Below, one piece after another: positions 8,018 through 17,152 of a DNA stretch of 64,000 nucleotides. The stretch comes from Corynebacterium pygosceleis (GTDB lineage: Bacteria; Actinomycetota; Actinomycetes; Mycobacteriales; Mycobacteriaceae), in contig NZ_JAENIQ020000004.1 of assembly GCF_016595275.2 (NCBI RefSeq), positions 248,001-312,000 on the forward strand, read 5' to 3'. Every line of letters starts with the position of its first letter. Position 1 is the first letter of the stretch. Under the pieces are notes generated by a model, which saw only the letters and a program-made list of their open reading frames with translations, had not been told where the DNA came from and did not search any database. The translations under genes and the position numbers were made by a program.

Positions 8018-9001
8018 TCAGGAGTTCTCGGCGACGAAATCCCGGGCGATGGTGGCGGGATCGGCTTTCTCTGGTCCGATGTTGCGGATGTTCATCTCCA
8101 GCAGGGCGTCGGTGGTGAGGTCCGCGTTGATCCTGGTGAGCGCCTCGCGTGCCTCACCGGAGACGGCCTTGCCCTGCATCAGCGGGAGAACGTGCTGGGG
8201 AAGGATGAGGTTCTCCGGGTCCTCCAGCGTGACCAGGTCGATCTCCTCACCGTCCGTGTTGAAGGTCGGGGAGGTGGTGTAGACGTTGGCGACGTTGGCC
8301 TTGTCCGTCGTCAGGGCCGCGATGGTGAGGGGGCCACCGGAGTCGGAGATCGGCACGATACTCAGTTTATCCGCCCTGACACCGTAGAGTTCCTCGAGAC
8401 CGCCGGGACCGTAGGGGCGGTCCTTGAGCTCCGGGTTGGAGGCGATCCGGATGTCGTCGAGATTGTTCAGGTCGGCGAGGGTCACCAGTTTCGCCTGATC
8501 GGCGAGTTCCCGGGTCACCCGGTACGAGTCCTTCGATTCCCCGGGGGCGGCCTTGCCGGTGGCGAGGCCCGCAGGCAGTGCCTTGTTCAGGCCGTTGAGC
8601 ACCTGCTCCTCGGTCGCACCGACGGGAAGTTCCTGGTCTTCGGCGGCCATGAAGTACTGGGCGAGGTTGCCGGAGTACTCGGGGACGATGTCGACGGAAC
8701 CTTCCTGGAGCGCCTGGAGGTAGACGTCACGGGAACCGATCCCGGACCTGACCTCGACCTCGAAACCGGCGTTGCGCAGTGTCTCGGCCCAGATCTGGCC
8801 GATGATCTCGCTCTCGGGGAAGTTCGCTGTCCCGATGACGATGCTGTCGGTCGCGTGCTTCGGCTTCGCCTCCTCGCCGGCCTTCCCCTCATCCAACGGG
8901 TCGGAGCCCCCGGAGCAGGCCGCGAGGGGGAGAACCAGGGCGAGACCCGCGAGGGCGGCGATACCTGTGCGGCGGAGGAGGGGGTGCTTCGGGTCTGTCA
9001 T
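8018..9001 (-). CDS. Osmoprotectant (glycine betaine/choline-type) ABC transporter substrate-binding lipoprotein
   Basis: 327-residue solute receptor. The signal peptide ends in lipobox LAAC with the lipidated Cys at residue 29. The mature protein starts with a linker and then IVIGTANFPESEIIGQIWAETLRNAGFEVEVRSGIGSRDVYLQALQEGSVDIVPEYSGNL, the OpuCC/OsmF/ProX-like type II receptor pattern. It is the last gene of the dcd-ABC operon; its ATG overlaps the TGA of the permease upstream by four bases (8998-9001). The ligand is inferred from family only: betaine, carnitine, choline or a related quaternary amine. Confidence 0.88.
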   Translation of the reverse strand: MTDPKHPLLRRTGIAALAGLALVLPLAACSGGSDPLDEGKAGEEAKPKHATDSIVIGTANFPESEIIGQIWAETLRNAGFEVEVRSGIGSRDVYLQALQEGSVDIVPEYSGNLAQYFMAAEDQELPVGATEEQVLNGLNKALPAGLATGKAAPGESKDSYRVTRELADQAKLVTLADLNNLDDIRIASNPELKDRPYGPGGLEELYGVRADKLSIVPISDSGGPLTIAALTTDKANVANVYTTSPTFNTDGEEIDLVTLEDPENLILPQHVLPLMQGKAVSGEAREALTRINADLTTDALLEMNIRNIGPEKADPATIARDFVAENS

Positions 9002-9672
9002 GAGGTGACGCCTTTCGGTCGTAGTCGGTGTTGTACACGGGCGAGTGTCACGTCGGCCGCGAGTGCGAGCACGGACACCAGGACGGCTCCCACGAGCATC
9101 TGCTCGTAGTCACGGAGTGCGAGACCGTCGAGGAGATAGCGGCCGAGACCACCGAGCCCGATGTACGCGGAGATCGTGGCGGTGGCCAGCACCTGGAGTA
9201 CGCACGATCGTACCCCGCCCACGATGGTGGGGGCCGCCAACGGAAGCTCGACCCGGGTGATGATCTGCCGTTCGTTGTGCCCCATCGCCCGGGCGGCGTC
9301 GACGATGGGCCGGGACACGGTGGACACCCCGGACACCGTCGCCGCGAGCACCGGTGGCACGGCGAGGATGAGCAGCACGATCGTGGACGGCACGACGGGC
9401 AACCGGATCCCGAAGCTGATCTCCAGGGTCAGCCACGTCAGCAGCCCGAGGGAAGGCATGGCCCGCAACGCGCCGGTCGCCGCGATCACCCCGGACGCCC
9501 CTTTCCCGGTGTGCCCCAGCCAGAGACCGAGCGGAAGGGCGATGAGAACGGCGATACCGACGGCGAGAGCGGAGTACCAGAGATGCTCCCCCAGGCGCGC
9601 GGCGATGCCGGCCGACCCGGACCAGTTCGAGGGATCGGCGATGAATGAAACGGCCCCGGTGAAGTAGTTCAT
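8998..9672 (-). CDS. Osmoprotectant ABC transporter permease (second)
   Basis: 224-residue inner-membrane permease with five or six helices and the BPD-transport EAA-like loop, here DAARAMGHNERQIITRVELPLAAPTIVGGVRSCVLQVLATATISAYIG. This matches OpuCB/OpuCD-type half-permeases of 210-230 residues. It starts with ATG seven bases after the stop of the first permease and overlaps the receptor gene by four bases, so the operon is translationally coupled. Confidence 0.9.
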   Translation of the reverse strand: MNYFTGAVSFIADPSNWSGSAGIAARLGEHLWYSALAVGIAVLIALPLGLWLGHTGKGASGVIAATGALRAMPSLGLLTWLTLEISFGIRLPVVPSTIVLLILAVPPVLAATVSGVSTVSRPIVDAARAMGHNERQIITRVELPLAAPTIVGGVRSCVLQVLATATISAYIGLGGLGRYLLDGLALRDYEQMLVGAVLVSVLALAADVTLARVQHRLRPKGVTS

Positions 9673-9679
9673 CGTCGTC

Positions 9680-10318
9680 TCACCTCTTCGCCCAGGGCAT
9701 CAGGATCCGACCGGCGAGCACCAGGACCGCGTCGAAGATCAGGGCGAGAATCACCGTTCCGCCGACACCCGCCATGATCTCGGTGGGGAAGGAGCGGGCG
9801 AAACCATTGGTGAACAGGGTGCCGAGGGACTGCACACCGGTGAGCGCACCGACACTGACCAGGGAGATGGTGGAGGCGCTGACGACCCGGAGACCGGCGA
9901 GGATGATCGGGCCGGCCAGCGGGAGCTCGACGGTGATGATCTGCCGCCATGCCGGATACCCCATGGCGACGGCCGCCTGCTTCTGCGGCTCGGGCACCGA
10001 GTCGAAGGCGTCGGCGGTGGTGCGGATCTGGAGTGCGAGACCGTAGAGCGTCATCGCGACGATGACGTTCAGCGGGGAGAGCACCGAGGTGCCGATGACG
10101 AGGGGGAGAACGACGAACAGCGCGAGCGACGGGATGGCGTAGAGCAGTCCCGATGCGGTGACGAGCAGTTCCCGGGAGATCCGGTTGCGACTGGCCACCC
10201 ATCCCAGGGGCAACGCGATGACGAGTGACGCGACGATCGCGGGCCAGCTGAGGTTCGCGTGGGCCAGGGCCAGCCCACCGATCCGGTCGGTGTTCGCCGT
10301 GATCCACCCCCAGTTCAC
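9680..10318 (-). CDS. Osmoprotectant ABC transporter permease (first)
   Basis: 212-residue permease paralogous to its downstream neighbour. Its EAA-like loop reads VPEPQKQAAVAMGYPAWRQIITVELPLAGPIILAGLRVVSASTISLVSVGALTG. ATG overlaps the TGA of the ATPase gene by four bases (10315-10318). Two separate short permeases plus one ATPase and one receptor is the OpuC layout, distinct from the single-permease ProU layout. Confidence 0.9.
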   Translation of the reverse strand: MNWGWITANTDRIGGLALAHANLSWPAIVASLVIALPLGWVASRNRISRELLVTASGLLYAIPSLALFVVLPLVIGTSVLSPLNVIVAMTLYGLALQIRTTADAFDSVPEPQKQAAVAMGYPAWRQIITVELPLAGPIILAGLRVVSASTISLVSVGALTGVQSLGTLFTNGFARSFPTEIMAGVGGTVILALIFDAVLVLAGRILMPWAKR

Positions 10319-11121
10319 CGGACGACCCCCTTGACCCGCCCGTGCCGGTCGACGGCGACGGTCATTCCGTCGCGTTCCCGGAGGGTGAGTTCCCGGTCCT
10401 GGGTGCCGACGAAGCTGGCGACGAAGTCACTGGCGGGGGCGGTGACGAAATCTTCGGCGGTTCCGGCCTGCGCGATCTGCGCCCCCATCTCCAGCAGGAC
10501 GATGGTGTCCCCGAGGAGGAACGCCTCGTCGATGTCGTGGGTGACCAGGACGATGGTCTTGGAGATCTTCTCCTGCAGGTCGAGGATCTGCTCCTGCAGA
10601 TCACGCCGGACGACGGGGTCGATGGCACCGAAGGGTTCGTCCATGAGGAGGATGTTCGGGTCGTCCGCCAGGGCGCGGGCGACCCCGACACGCTGAGCCT
10701 GACCTCCGGAGAGCTCACCCGGGTAACGCTTCGCGAGGGATCCGTCGAGCCCCAGCAGTTCGAGCAGTTCATGGGCACGTTCGCGGGCACGCTTCCGGGG
10801 TACCCCGTTGAGACGTGGAACGGTGGCGATGTTGTCCGCCACGGTGCGGTGCGGGAGCAGTCCCGAGTTCTGCATCACGTAGCCGATGGAGCGGCGCAGT
10901 TTGACGGGGTCGACCCCGGCGAGATCCTCGCCGTCGATGAGCACCCTGCCCTCCGTCGGCTCGACCATGCGGTTGATCATGCGGAGGAGGGTGGTCTTCC
11001 CGGAGCCCGAGCTGCCGACCAGCACGGTCGTGGACCGGGCGGGGATGTCGAGGGTGAAGTCCCTGACGGCGGGGGCGGTTGCGCCGGGAAAGGTCTTGAC
11101 GACGTGATCGAACTGGATCAT
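10315..11121 (-). CDS. Osmoprotectant ABC transporter ATP-binding protein, lacking CBS domains
   Basis: 268-residue ATPase. Walker A is GSSGSGKTT (residues 36-44), the signature is [15 protein letters not shown], Walker B is [13 protein letters not shown], and the H-loop is [10 protein letters not shown]. It belongs to the ProV/OpuCA class. Classical OpuCA is about 380 residues because of two C-terminal CBS domains that take part in ionic-strength sensing; here the protein stops soon after the H-loop region with only a short tail ([24 protein letters not shown] ending), so that sensor is absent. Its ATG overlaps the TGA of dcd by four bases. Confidence 0.92.
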   Translation of the reverse strand: MIQFDHVVKTFPGATAPAVRDFTLDIPARSTTVLVGSSGSGKTTLLRMINRMVEPTEGRVLIDGEDLAGVDPVKLRRSIGYVMQNSGLLPHRTVADNIATVPRLNGVPRKRARERAHELLELLGLDGSLAKRYPGELSGGQAQRVGVARALADDPNILLMDEPFGAIDPVVRRDLQEQILDLQEKISKTIVLVTHDIDEAFLLGDTIVLLEMGAQIAQAGTAEDFVTAPASDFVASFVGTQDRELTLRERDGMTVAVDRHGRVKGVVR

Positions 11122-11681
11122 TGGAAGTTGAGGTACGCCTTTGATGGGGTTGGTCCGCGTTGACCCTGGTATTTCGACCCCAGTTCAGAGGCACCGTAGG
11201 GAACTTCCGCGGGGGACGACATACCGAACAACGCCAACTGGCCCACTTTCATTCCGGGCCAGAGGATGATCGGCAGATTCGCCACGTTCGACAGTTCCAG
11301 GGTGATGTGGCCGGAGAAACCGGGGTCGATGAAACCGGCGGTGGAATGGGTGAGCAGCCCGAGCCGGCCGAGGGAGGACTTGCCCTCGAGACGTCCCGCG
11401 AGATCGGCGGGGAGGGTGAACTTCTCGAGGGTGGCCCCGAGGATGAACTCGCCCGGGTGGAGGACGAAGGGATCATCCTCCCCGACCTCGACGAGGCTCG
11501 TCAGTTCATCCTGCCGCAGCTTCGGGTCGATGTGGGTGTAGCGCGAGTTGTTGAACACGCGGAAGAAACGGTCCATCCGGACATCGATGCTCGACGGTTG
11601 CACGAGGTGCGGGTCGAACGGATCGATGACGAGATCACCGGAGTTGATGCGGGTACGGATGTCACGGTCGGAGAGCAGCAC
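11118..11681 (-). CDS. dcd: dCTP deaminase
   Basis: Deaminates dCTP (dUTP or dUMP product) for thymidylate synthesis. The 187-residue protein has [32 protein letters not shown], the catalytic region [37 protein letters not shown] with the conserved Glu and Arg/Ser, and the C-terminal lid [14 protein letters not shown]. Actinobacterial enzymes of this type can be bifunctional deaminase/dUTPases; I cannot decide that from sequence alone. It is the first gene of a five-gene minus-strand operon and is fused to the transporter ATPase by an ATGA overlap. Confidence 0.95.
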   Translation of the reverse strand: MLLSDRDIRTRINSGDLVIDPFDPHLVQPSSIDVRMDRFFRVFNNSRYTHIDPKLRQDELTSLVEVGEDDPFVLHPGEFILGATLEKFTLPADLAGRLEGKSSLGRLGLLTHSTAGFIDPGFSGHITLELSNVANLPIILWPGMKVGQLALFGMSSPAEVPYGASELGSKYQGQRGPTPSKAYLNFQ

Positions 11682-11780
11682 GTCACCGAGTCTACGTCAA
11701 CGACCCCAGCGACCCGCCCGCACACCGGTGTCGGATCCGGCGAACGGTCCCCGCTGAACTGCACGGACCTCTTAAGTGGA

Positions 11781-11801
11781 AGTTCAACCTCCGGTTGTAC
11801 T
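11781..11801. promoter_or_regulatory. Imperfect palindrome, candidate operator of the YhgE/ABC operon
   Basis: Arms AGTTCAACC (11781-11789) and GGTTGTACT (11793-11801) are inverted with one mismatch and a three-base spacer. It lies 55 bases before the ABC ATPase start and overlaps a TACTGT that could serve as a -10 at 11801-11806. This fits a dimeric repressor or activator site; no cognate regulator gene is nearby. Confidence 0.4.
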
Positions 11802-11855
11802 ACTGTAGCGTCAGTTCCATTTCAACCACCTATTCCTGCCTCACCGGGAGCGCCC

Positions 11856-12707
11856 ATGTCCTCCACAAGAACCGACCCGACACCCGACCGGAACGATGCC
11901 TCCACCGGGAAGGCCGTGACGTCGTCACACACGGTCGAACAGCACAACCTCCACGAGGGCGGCGAACCCCACCCGGCGGTCATCGCCCGGGGCATCTCGG
12001 TCCGGGGCGGGGAGGGGCCCGTCTACGGTCCGCTCGACGTGACCGTCCCGGGCGGGGGCCTCACGGTGCTCTCCGGCCGTGGTGGTGGCGGGCGCACCGC
12101 TCTCGCGCTGACGATCTCCGGTCGGATGAAGCCCCGCACCGGCACCCTCGAGGTACTCGGGGAGACGAAACCGTCGGTGATCCGCAAACGCGTCGCCATC
12201 GCCGGGGTCGACGACATCGACCTCCTCGACCGTGACGTCCGTATCCACGTGATCCTGACCGAGCACCGGGCGTGGTCCGCACCGTGGATCATGTGGGCAC
12301 CGAGGGCCGACCGGGACTACTACGAATCGGTCTGCCGCCCCGTGTTCGGCGAGCGCGATCTCCCTCCCCTCGACGCCTACGTATCCCAGATCTCCGGTCT
12401 CGACCGGCTGCTCATCCGCATCGCCCTCGCCCTGCGTCCCGCCAACGGCGAGGAGATCGGCATGCTCGTCATGGACGACCTCGAGCAGGTCCACGAGTTC
12501 GACGACCGGCTGATCCTCGTGACCGTGCTGAGCCGGATCGCGGAGGACATCCCCGTCGTGGTCAACGCCGTCAACCGGCTCCCCGACGATTTCCTGCCGG
12601 ACCACACACTGATCGAACTGTTCACGGATGCGTCGCATCTCCAACCCAGTCACGCCGGTTCCGACCTGGACCGCATCCACCGCATCGCCAAGGAGGCGGA
12701 ACTATGA
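11856..12707 (+). CDS. Degenerate ABC-type ATPase partner of YhgE/Pip protein
   Basis: 283 residues, starting at ATG 11856; upstream in-frame codons are antisense to dcd and are not used. The overall layout is that of an ABC nucleotide-binding domain (AVIARGISVRGGEGPVYGPLDVTVPGGGLTVLSG...TLEVLGE), but key motifs deviate. Walker A is GRGGGGRT, with Arg in place of the invariant Lys. The signature position reads ISGLDRLLIRIALAL instead of LSGGQ. Walker B is IGMLVMDDLEQV, with Asp in the catalytic Glu place. It overlaps the next gene by ATGA (12704-12707), so the two products are made together. It may bind ATP weakly or act structurally with the membrane partner. Confidence 0.8.
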   Translation: MSSTRTDPTPDRNDASTGKAVTSSHTVEQHNLHEGGEPHPAVIARGISVRGGEGPVYGPLDVTVPGGGLTVLSGRGGGGRTALALTISGRMKPRTGTLEVLGETKPSVIRKRVAIAGVDDIDLLDRDVRIHVILTEHRAWSAPWIMWAPRADRDYYESVCRPVFGERDLPPLDAYVSQISGLDRLLIRIALALRPANGEEIGMLVMDDLEQVHEFDDRLILVTVLSRIAEDIPVVVNAVNRLPDDFLPDHTLIELFTDASHLQPSHAGSDLDRIHRIAKEAEL

Positions 12708-14851
12708 TCGCCGGACTCACACTCGGTACGGAACTGCGCCGTTTCCTCCGTTCCAAACTCGGACGCATCGCCATGGTCGTCCTCATGCTCATGCCGCTGA
12801 TGTACTCGGCGCTGTATCTGTGGGCGTTCTGGAACCCCTTCGGTCACGTCGACAAGATGCCCGTCGCCTTCGTCAACAGTGACCTCGGCACCGAGGTCGA
12901 CGGCGAGGAGATCAACGCCGGCGACCAGATCGTCGATCAGCTGAAGAACGAGGACCGGGTCCACTTCGACTTCGTCTCCGAACAGGAGGCCGAGGACGGC
13001 GTCCGGGACGGCACCTACTACTTCTCCGTCCAGCTCACCCCGGACTTCTCCGAGGCCGTGGCCTCCCCCACGACCGGCGACGCCCGCAAGGCCGTCATCC
13101 AGACGACCTACAACGACTCCAACGGCTACCTCTCGACCCTCATCGGCGAGAACGTCATCCGTACCATGCTGCCGGTCATCTCCGACCGAATCGGCGAGGA
13201 GGCAGTGGACAAGGTCCTCATCGGAATCCAGTCCGCGGGCGCCGGCCTGGAGAAGGCCGCCGACGGCGCGTCCCGGCTTCACGAGGGCGCCCTGAAGCTC
13301 AGTGACGGAGCGGTCCAGCTGAACGAGGGTGCGGTGAAACTCGACGGCGGGCTGGACTCCGCCCTCGCCGCGACAAACAAACTCAACACCGGCGCGGCGA
13401 AGGTCGACGCGAACGTCGTCAAACTCGGTGAGGGCGCGGACAGACTCGCCGCAGGAACCCAACAGCTCAACGACCAGGTCGAGGGTGCCGCAGCCAAGCT
13501 CAGTTCCCTCACCGGGGGTGTGAACCAGCTCGGCGGCGGCGTCGATCAACTCGCCGACGGCGCGGTCCGCATCGACAACGGCATCCAGCAGCTCAACGCG
13601 ACACTGTCCCAGGTCACCGACCTCCAGACCACCACGTCGGCGAACATCCGGCAGCTCGCCGACCAGCTCCGCCCCATCCCCAACCCCGATGTGCAGAACG
13701 TGGTCCGGCAACTCGACCAGGTGGCCTTCGACGTCGACCACAACGCACTCGGCCAGAACGCCCCGGCGACCGCACAGCTCAACGAGCTCGCGGCCGGCAC
13801 GAGCCAACTCGCCTACCAGCTCTCCGACGCACAGGCCCCGTTCCGGTCCGGGTTCGACCGGCTGGCGGAGGGCACGGCCGCACTCCCCGGCAAACTCGGG
13901 GAACTCCAGAACGGTGTCGCCCAGCTCAATGACGGCATGCAACGCCTCGACTCCGGTCTGAGCCTCCTCCATGAGGAGGGCACGACACGACTGGTCACCG
14001 GAACCGGCGAACTCCGGAACGGCCTCCAGAAACTCGACGACGGAGCCGGCCGACTCGTCGACGGCACCACGAAACTCATCGACGGAGGCAACCGGCTCAG
14101 TGACGGATCCGGGGAACTCGCGACGAAACTGACCGACGGCTCCGAGGCGGTACCGAAGTGGAACACCGAACAACGCAAGGGGGTCGCCAGCGTCCTCGGC
14201 GGACCCGTGCGCCTCACCACGACCAATGACGCCGGAACGCACACATTCGGCGCCGGGCTCGCCCCGTTCTTCTTCTCCCTGGCGATGTTCATCGGTGGCC
14301 TCATCATCTTCATGATCCTGCGCCCGCTCCAGAACCGGGCCGTCGCCAGCGGTGTCGCACCACTGCGCGCGGCGCTCGACGGGTTCCTGCCCGCGGCACT
14401 CATCGCGACCGGCCAGGCGACCGCCATCTTCCTGGTGACCCGGTACGGTGTCGGCCTGGAACCGGTGTACCCCATCGGACTTCTGGCCTTCTGTGTCCTC
14501 GTGTCACTGATGTTCACCGCGATGAATCAGCTCCTCAACGCGGCACTCGGCCCGGGCCCCGGCAAGGTCGCGGCGATGGCGATGCTCATGCTCCAGTTGC
14601 TCGCCTCGGGTGGTCTGTACCCGGTGGAGACCGAGCCCGCCCTGTTCCAGTGGCTGCACCCGATCAACCCGATGACCTACTCGGTCAACGGCTTCCGTCA
14701 GCTGATGTACGGCCACGTCGACCACCGGTTGCCCCAGGCCGTCGTCGCGGTCGCCCTGGTCTTCCTCCTCAGCATGGTCCTGACCGCCCTGGTCGCGCGT
14801 CGGGACAGGAGCTGGACGATGAAACGCCTGCACCCGCCGATCAAGATCTGA
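12704..14851 (+). CDS. YhgE/Pip (phage infection protein)-family membrane protein
   Basis: 715 residues beginning at ATG 12704 after an AAGGAGG site. An N-terminal helix (about 20-45) is followed by the MPVAFVNSDLGTEVDGEEINAGDQIVDQL region typical of YhgE/Pip. A long external part (about 180-490) is made of heptad-like repeats of the form LxxGAxxLxxG, predicted to be a coiled stalk. It ends with five membrane helices (about 520-700), as in ABC-2 exporters. Known relatives are a lactococcal phage receptor and ESAT-6-system-associated proteins; the transported substrate here is unknown. The upstream degenerate ATPase is the obvious partner. Confidence 0.88.
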   Translation: MIAGLTLGTELRRFLRSKLGRIAMVVLMLMPLMYSALYLWAFWNPFGHVDKMPVAFVNSDLGTEVDGEEINAGDQIVDQLKNEDRVHFDFVSEQEAEDGVRDGTYYFSVQLTPDFSEAVASPTTGDARKAVIQTTYNDSNGYLSTLIGENVIRTMLPVISDRIGEEAVDKVLIGIQSAGAGLEKAADGASRLHEGALKLSDGAVQLNEGAVKLDGGLDSALAATNKLNTGAAKVDANVVKLGEGADRLAAGTQQLNDQVEGAAAKLSSLTGGVNQLGGGVDQLADGAVRIDNGIQQLNATLSQVTDLQTTTSANIRQLADQLRPIPNPDVQNVVRQLDQVAFDVDHNALGQNAPATAQLNELAAGTSQLAYQLSDAQAPFRSGFDRLAEGTAALPGKLGELQNGVAQLNDGMQRLDSGLSLLHEEGTTRLVTGTGELRNGLQKLDDGAGRLVDGTTKLIDGGNRLSDGSGELATKLTDGSEAVPKWNTEQRKGVASVLGGPVRLTTTNDAGTHTFGAGLAPFFFSLAMFIGGLIIFMILRPLQNRAVASGVAPLRAALDGFLPAALIATGQATAIFLVTRYGVGLEPVYPIGLLAFCVLVSLMFTAMNQLLNAALGPGPGKVAAMAMLMLQLLASGGLYPVETEPALFQWLHPINPMTYSVNGFRQLMYGHVDHRLPQAVVAVALVFLLSMVLTALVARRDRSWTMKRLHPPIKI

Positions 14852-14866
14852 CCCGGGGTGGCCATG

Positions 14867-14895
14867 TTCACGACCCGTTCAGGCCGTGTTATCAT
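14867..14895 (+). promoter_or_regulatory. Promoter of tRNA-Gly
   Basis: TTCACG (14867-14872) and TATCAT (14890-14895) are separated by 17 bases. The -10 ends 33 bases before the mature tRNA, as expected for a short 5' leader. Confidence 0.55.
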
Positions 14896-14928
14896 GGTCC
14901 GGTGGTTGCGCGAGAGCGTGGCACCACT

Positions 14929-15002
14929 GCCGATGTAGTTCAATGGTAGAACTCCTGCTTCCCAAGCAGGTGGCGCGGGTTCGATTCCCGTCATCGGCTC
15001 CA
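14929..15002 (+). tRNA. tRNA-Gly(CCC)
   Basis: 74 bases including an encoded CCA. The acceptor stem GCCGATG/CATCGGC (14929-14935 with 14992-14998) is perfect. The anticodon arm is CCTGC-TTCCCAA-GCAGG, giving anticodon CCC. The T arm GCGGG-TTCGATT-CCCGT is canonical. CCC reads the GGG glycine codon. Confidence 0.96.
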
Positions 15003-15509
15003 TGTGAACACACGTTCCGACACAGGGTCCGGCCAGGCCGGATCTCGGATCGAAGCGGGTGTTTTCTTGTCGGACCGGGTTTCCGGCAGGCGGATGGGTG
15101 GTTTACCGGTGCGGTCGGGCGTGACCGACGGCACCGGAACAGGCGGTGTACGCGGATTCGATGCCGTTTGCGGCCCTCACCGGGAAAGCGTCAGACGGAT
15201 CGGCCATGAGAGGCTGGCGCCCACGCACCCGGTCCCGAGTGCGCACTTCCGGCCCCGCCCGTCCCCGCACCACGCCATCGCGGCGCAGATCTCGAGGTCC
15301 GGACCCCGGAGCGGGCGAGACCAGCTCCGTACCACGCTGGGCGGCTATCGAACAGCCCGGTCGGACGAGGGGCTCGCCCACCCGTCCCGCACGGCCGCGA
15401 ACGGCGCCGTGACGGACGCGGGGAGGGTGATGCCGCCGGGAGGTCTGTCGTAATGATCCACGCGACGGTGGTCGCGCGCCCGGGAGCCGCGAAGCGCCGG
15501 GAACCCGGA
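15003..15509. other. Intergenic 507 bp, no convincing gene
   Basis: Just after the tRNA there is a compact GC inverted repeat (15028-15042) followed by GTTTTCTTG at about 15059, a possible weak terminator. Several short open frames exist on both strands, but none has a ribosome site, a recognisable domain or a composition unlike random GC-rich sequence. It may be the remains of a decayed gene upstream or downstream of the exporter pair. Confidence 0.5.
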
Positions 15510-16253
15510 CTACTTCCAGGTGAAGGTCTTGCGGGTGATGAGGTAGAAGACGAGCGTGACGCCCACCAGATAGAGGCATCCCAGTACAGCATCCCGCCAG
15601 GTTCCGACGTCCAGGACGGGCTTGAAGAGCGCCACGCGGAGATGGTGGATCGGCGTGTACGGGGCGAGCGTGGCCACCCAGTCGGGCAGGACCTCGAGCG
15701 GCATGACCGCTCCGCCGACGAACCCGAGGGGGATGATGATGAGGTTCGAGAGCATGGAAACGGCGGCGATCGAGGGGAAGATGATCGCCAGCAGCACCCC
15801 GATGAAGTAGAAGAGGAGATATCCGAGGAAAAGCGGGACGAGGCCGACCGGGGCGAGGACCTCCGGTTTCATCCCGACCCACGGTGTGAGGGCCAGGAGG
15901 AACACGACGACCACCTGGGCGATCATGAGCAGCGCTCCGACGAACGCCTGGGAGGTGAGGATCATGCCCGTGGAGATCGGGAAGGCTCTGAGCACCTGGA
16001 ACATGCCGTTCTCCCGCCAGGTGGCCAGGTGGAGGGCCCCTGCGAATATGCCGACGTAGGCAACCCCGAAGGCGATGACGTTCGTCGCGATCTGGCTGAC
16101 GTAGTCCGTGGACGGGTCCGGTGCGGCGTCGCCGAAGGCCCGGACGAGAACGACGAGAAGGACCGTGGGAATGAGGAAGGTCGTGGCGAGCGTCGTGCCG
16201 TCACGCAGGTCCGATTTCAGAAGGATCCGGTTGAGCGAACGTATCGACGTCAT
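15510..16253 (-). CDS. ABC-2 type exporter permease
   Basis: 247 residues with six predicted helices and the ABC-2 membrane pattern: NRILLKSDLRDGTTLATTFLIPTVLLVVLVRAF at the N-terminus, ENGMFQVLRAFPIS in the cytoplasmic coupling region, and LIIIPLGFVGGAVMPLEVLPDWVATLAPYTPIHHL near the C-terminus. The last motif is typical of DrrB/NatB-like drug, lantibiotic or polyketide exporters. Its ATG overlaps the ATPase TGA by four bases (16250-16253). No toxin, bacteriocin or antibiotic gene is adjacent, so the substrate cannot be named. Confidence 0.88.
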   Translation of the reverse strand: MTSIRSLNRILLKSDLRDGTTLATTFLIPTVLLVVLVRAFGDAAPDPSTDYVSQIATNVIAFGVAYVGIFAGALHLATWRENGMFQVLRAFPISTGMILTSQAFVGALLMIAQVVVVFLLALTPWVGMKPEVLAPVGLVPLFLGYLLFYFIGVLLAIIFPSIAAVSMLSNLIIIPLGFVGGAVMPLEVLPDWVATLAPYTPIHHLRVALFKPVLDVGTWRDAVLGCLYLVGVTLVFYLITRKTFTWK

Positions 16254-17152
16254 TGTTCGATGTTCCTTCCCGTGAGCTTGAAAAAAACATCCTCGAGCCG
16301 GCCCTGGCTGATCTGGGCTCCCGCGCAGTCGACGCCGGCCCCGCTCAGCGTGACGAGGGCGCGCGCCGCGTCTTCGGTGTGCACCAGGATGCCGTCGTCG
16401 GACAGTTCGACGCGGTCGAAAATGCCCTGAATCGTCGCCGTCTGGGGCACGGCCGCCGGCAGCAGGACGGTCGCCCCGAGCTCGGCGGCGGAAATGAGGG
16501 AGCGGGGAGATCCTGTCGCGATGATCGTTCCACTGTCCATGATCGACACGACGTCACACAGCCGCTCCGCCTCCTCGAGGTAGTGGGTCGTGTAGAGCAC
16601 CGTCAGTTCGTCGGTGAAGTCCGTGTCCCTCAACAGGTCGACGAGGGATTTGCGGGCGGCCGGGTCGAGGCCGGCCGTCGGCTCGTCGAGGAACAGAACC
16701 TCGGGACGGTGGACGAGAGCCGAGGCGACCGCGAGCCGCTGGCGTTCGCCGCCCGACAGGTTCTCGCACTTCGTGTCGGCCACTTTCCCCAGGTTGAGAG
16801 CATCAATGACCGTGCTGACGTAGGTTCGGTCGGACCCGAAAATATCGGCGACGGCCCGAAGGTGCTCGATCAGCGACATGCGGACGAAGAAGGCGGGACG
16901 CTGGTGCTGGATTCCGACACGTCGGAGCAGGTTCGCGTTTCGCGGCCACGGGTCCGTACCGAGAAGGCGCACGGAACCTCCAGTCTTCTGAATGAATCCG
17001 AGAAGAGTTTTGAACAGCGTCGTTTTTCCCGCGCCGTTGGAGCCGAGGATTCCGTGGAAGGATCCCGATGCCACCTCGAGTTCGAGGTCGTTCAGGATCG
17101 TTGTGTGCCCGACCGTGACGTTGAGCCCCGTTGTCGATGCGGCGATGGTCAT
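16250..17152 (-). CDS. ABC-2 exporter ATP-binding protein
   Basis: 300 residues from ATG 17152. Walker A is GSNGAGKTT, signature LSGGERQRLAVASAL, Walker B VLFLDEPTAGLDP, and H-loop TTHYLEEAERLC. The C-terminal extension ends GRLEDVFFKLTGRNIEQ, as in DrrA-type exporters. A longer reading to 17233 adds 27 residues (MLPWNLTLSG...) before the family's normal start and is not supported. It forms a two-gene operon with the permease. No regulator lies directly upstream; the nearest is the XRE protein at 18572. Confidence 0.92.
   Translation of the reverse strand: MTIAASTTGLNVTVGHTTILNDLELEVASGSFHGILGSNGAGKTTLFKTLLGFIQKTGGSVRLLGTDPWPRNANLLRRVGIQHQRPAFFVRMSLIEHLRAVADIFGSDRTYVSTVIDALNLGKVADTKCENLSGGERQRLAVASALVHRPEVLFLDEPTAGLDPAARKSLVDLLRDTDFTDELTVLYTTHYLEEAERLCDVVSIMDSGTIIATGSPRSLISAAELGATVLLPAAVPQTATIQGIFDRVELSDDGILVHTEDAARALVTLSGAGVDCAGAQISQGRLEDVFFKLTGRNIEQ

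Noticed and set aside
15103..15882. 259-codon minus-strand frame near the exporter permease
   Set aside because: Out of frame with the permease that overlaps it; Arg/Pro/His-rich and without motifs.
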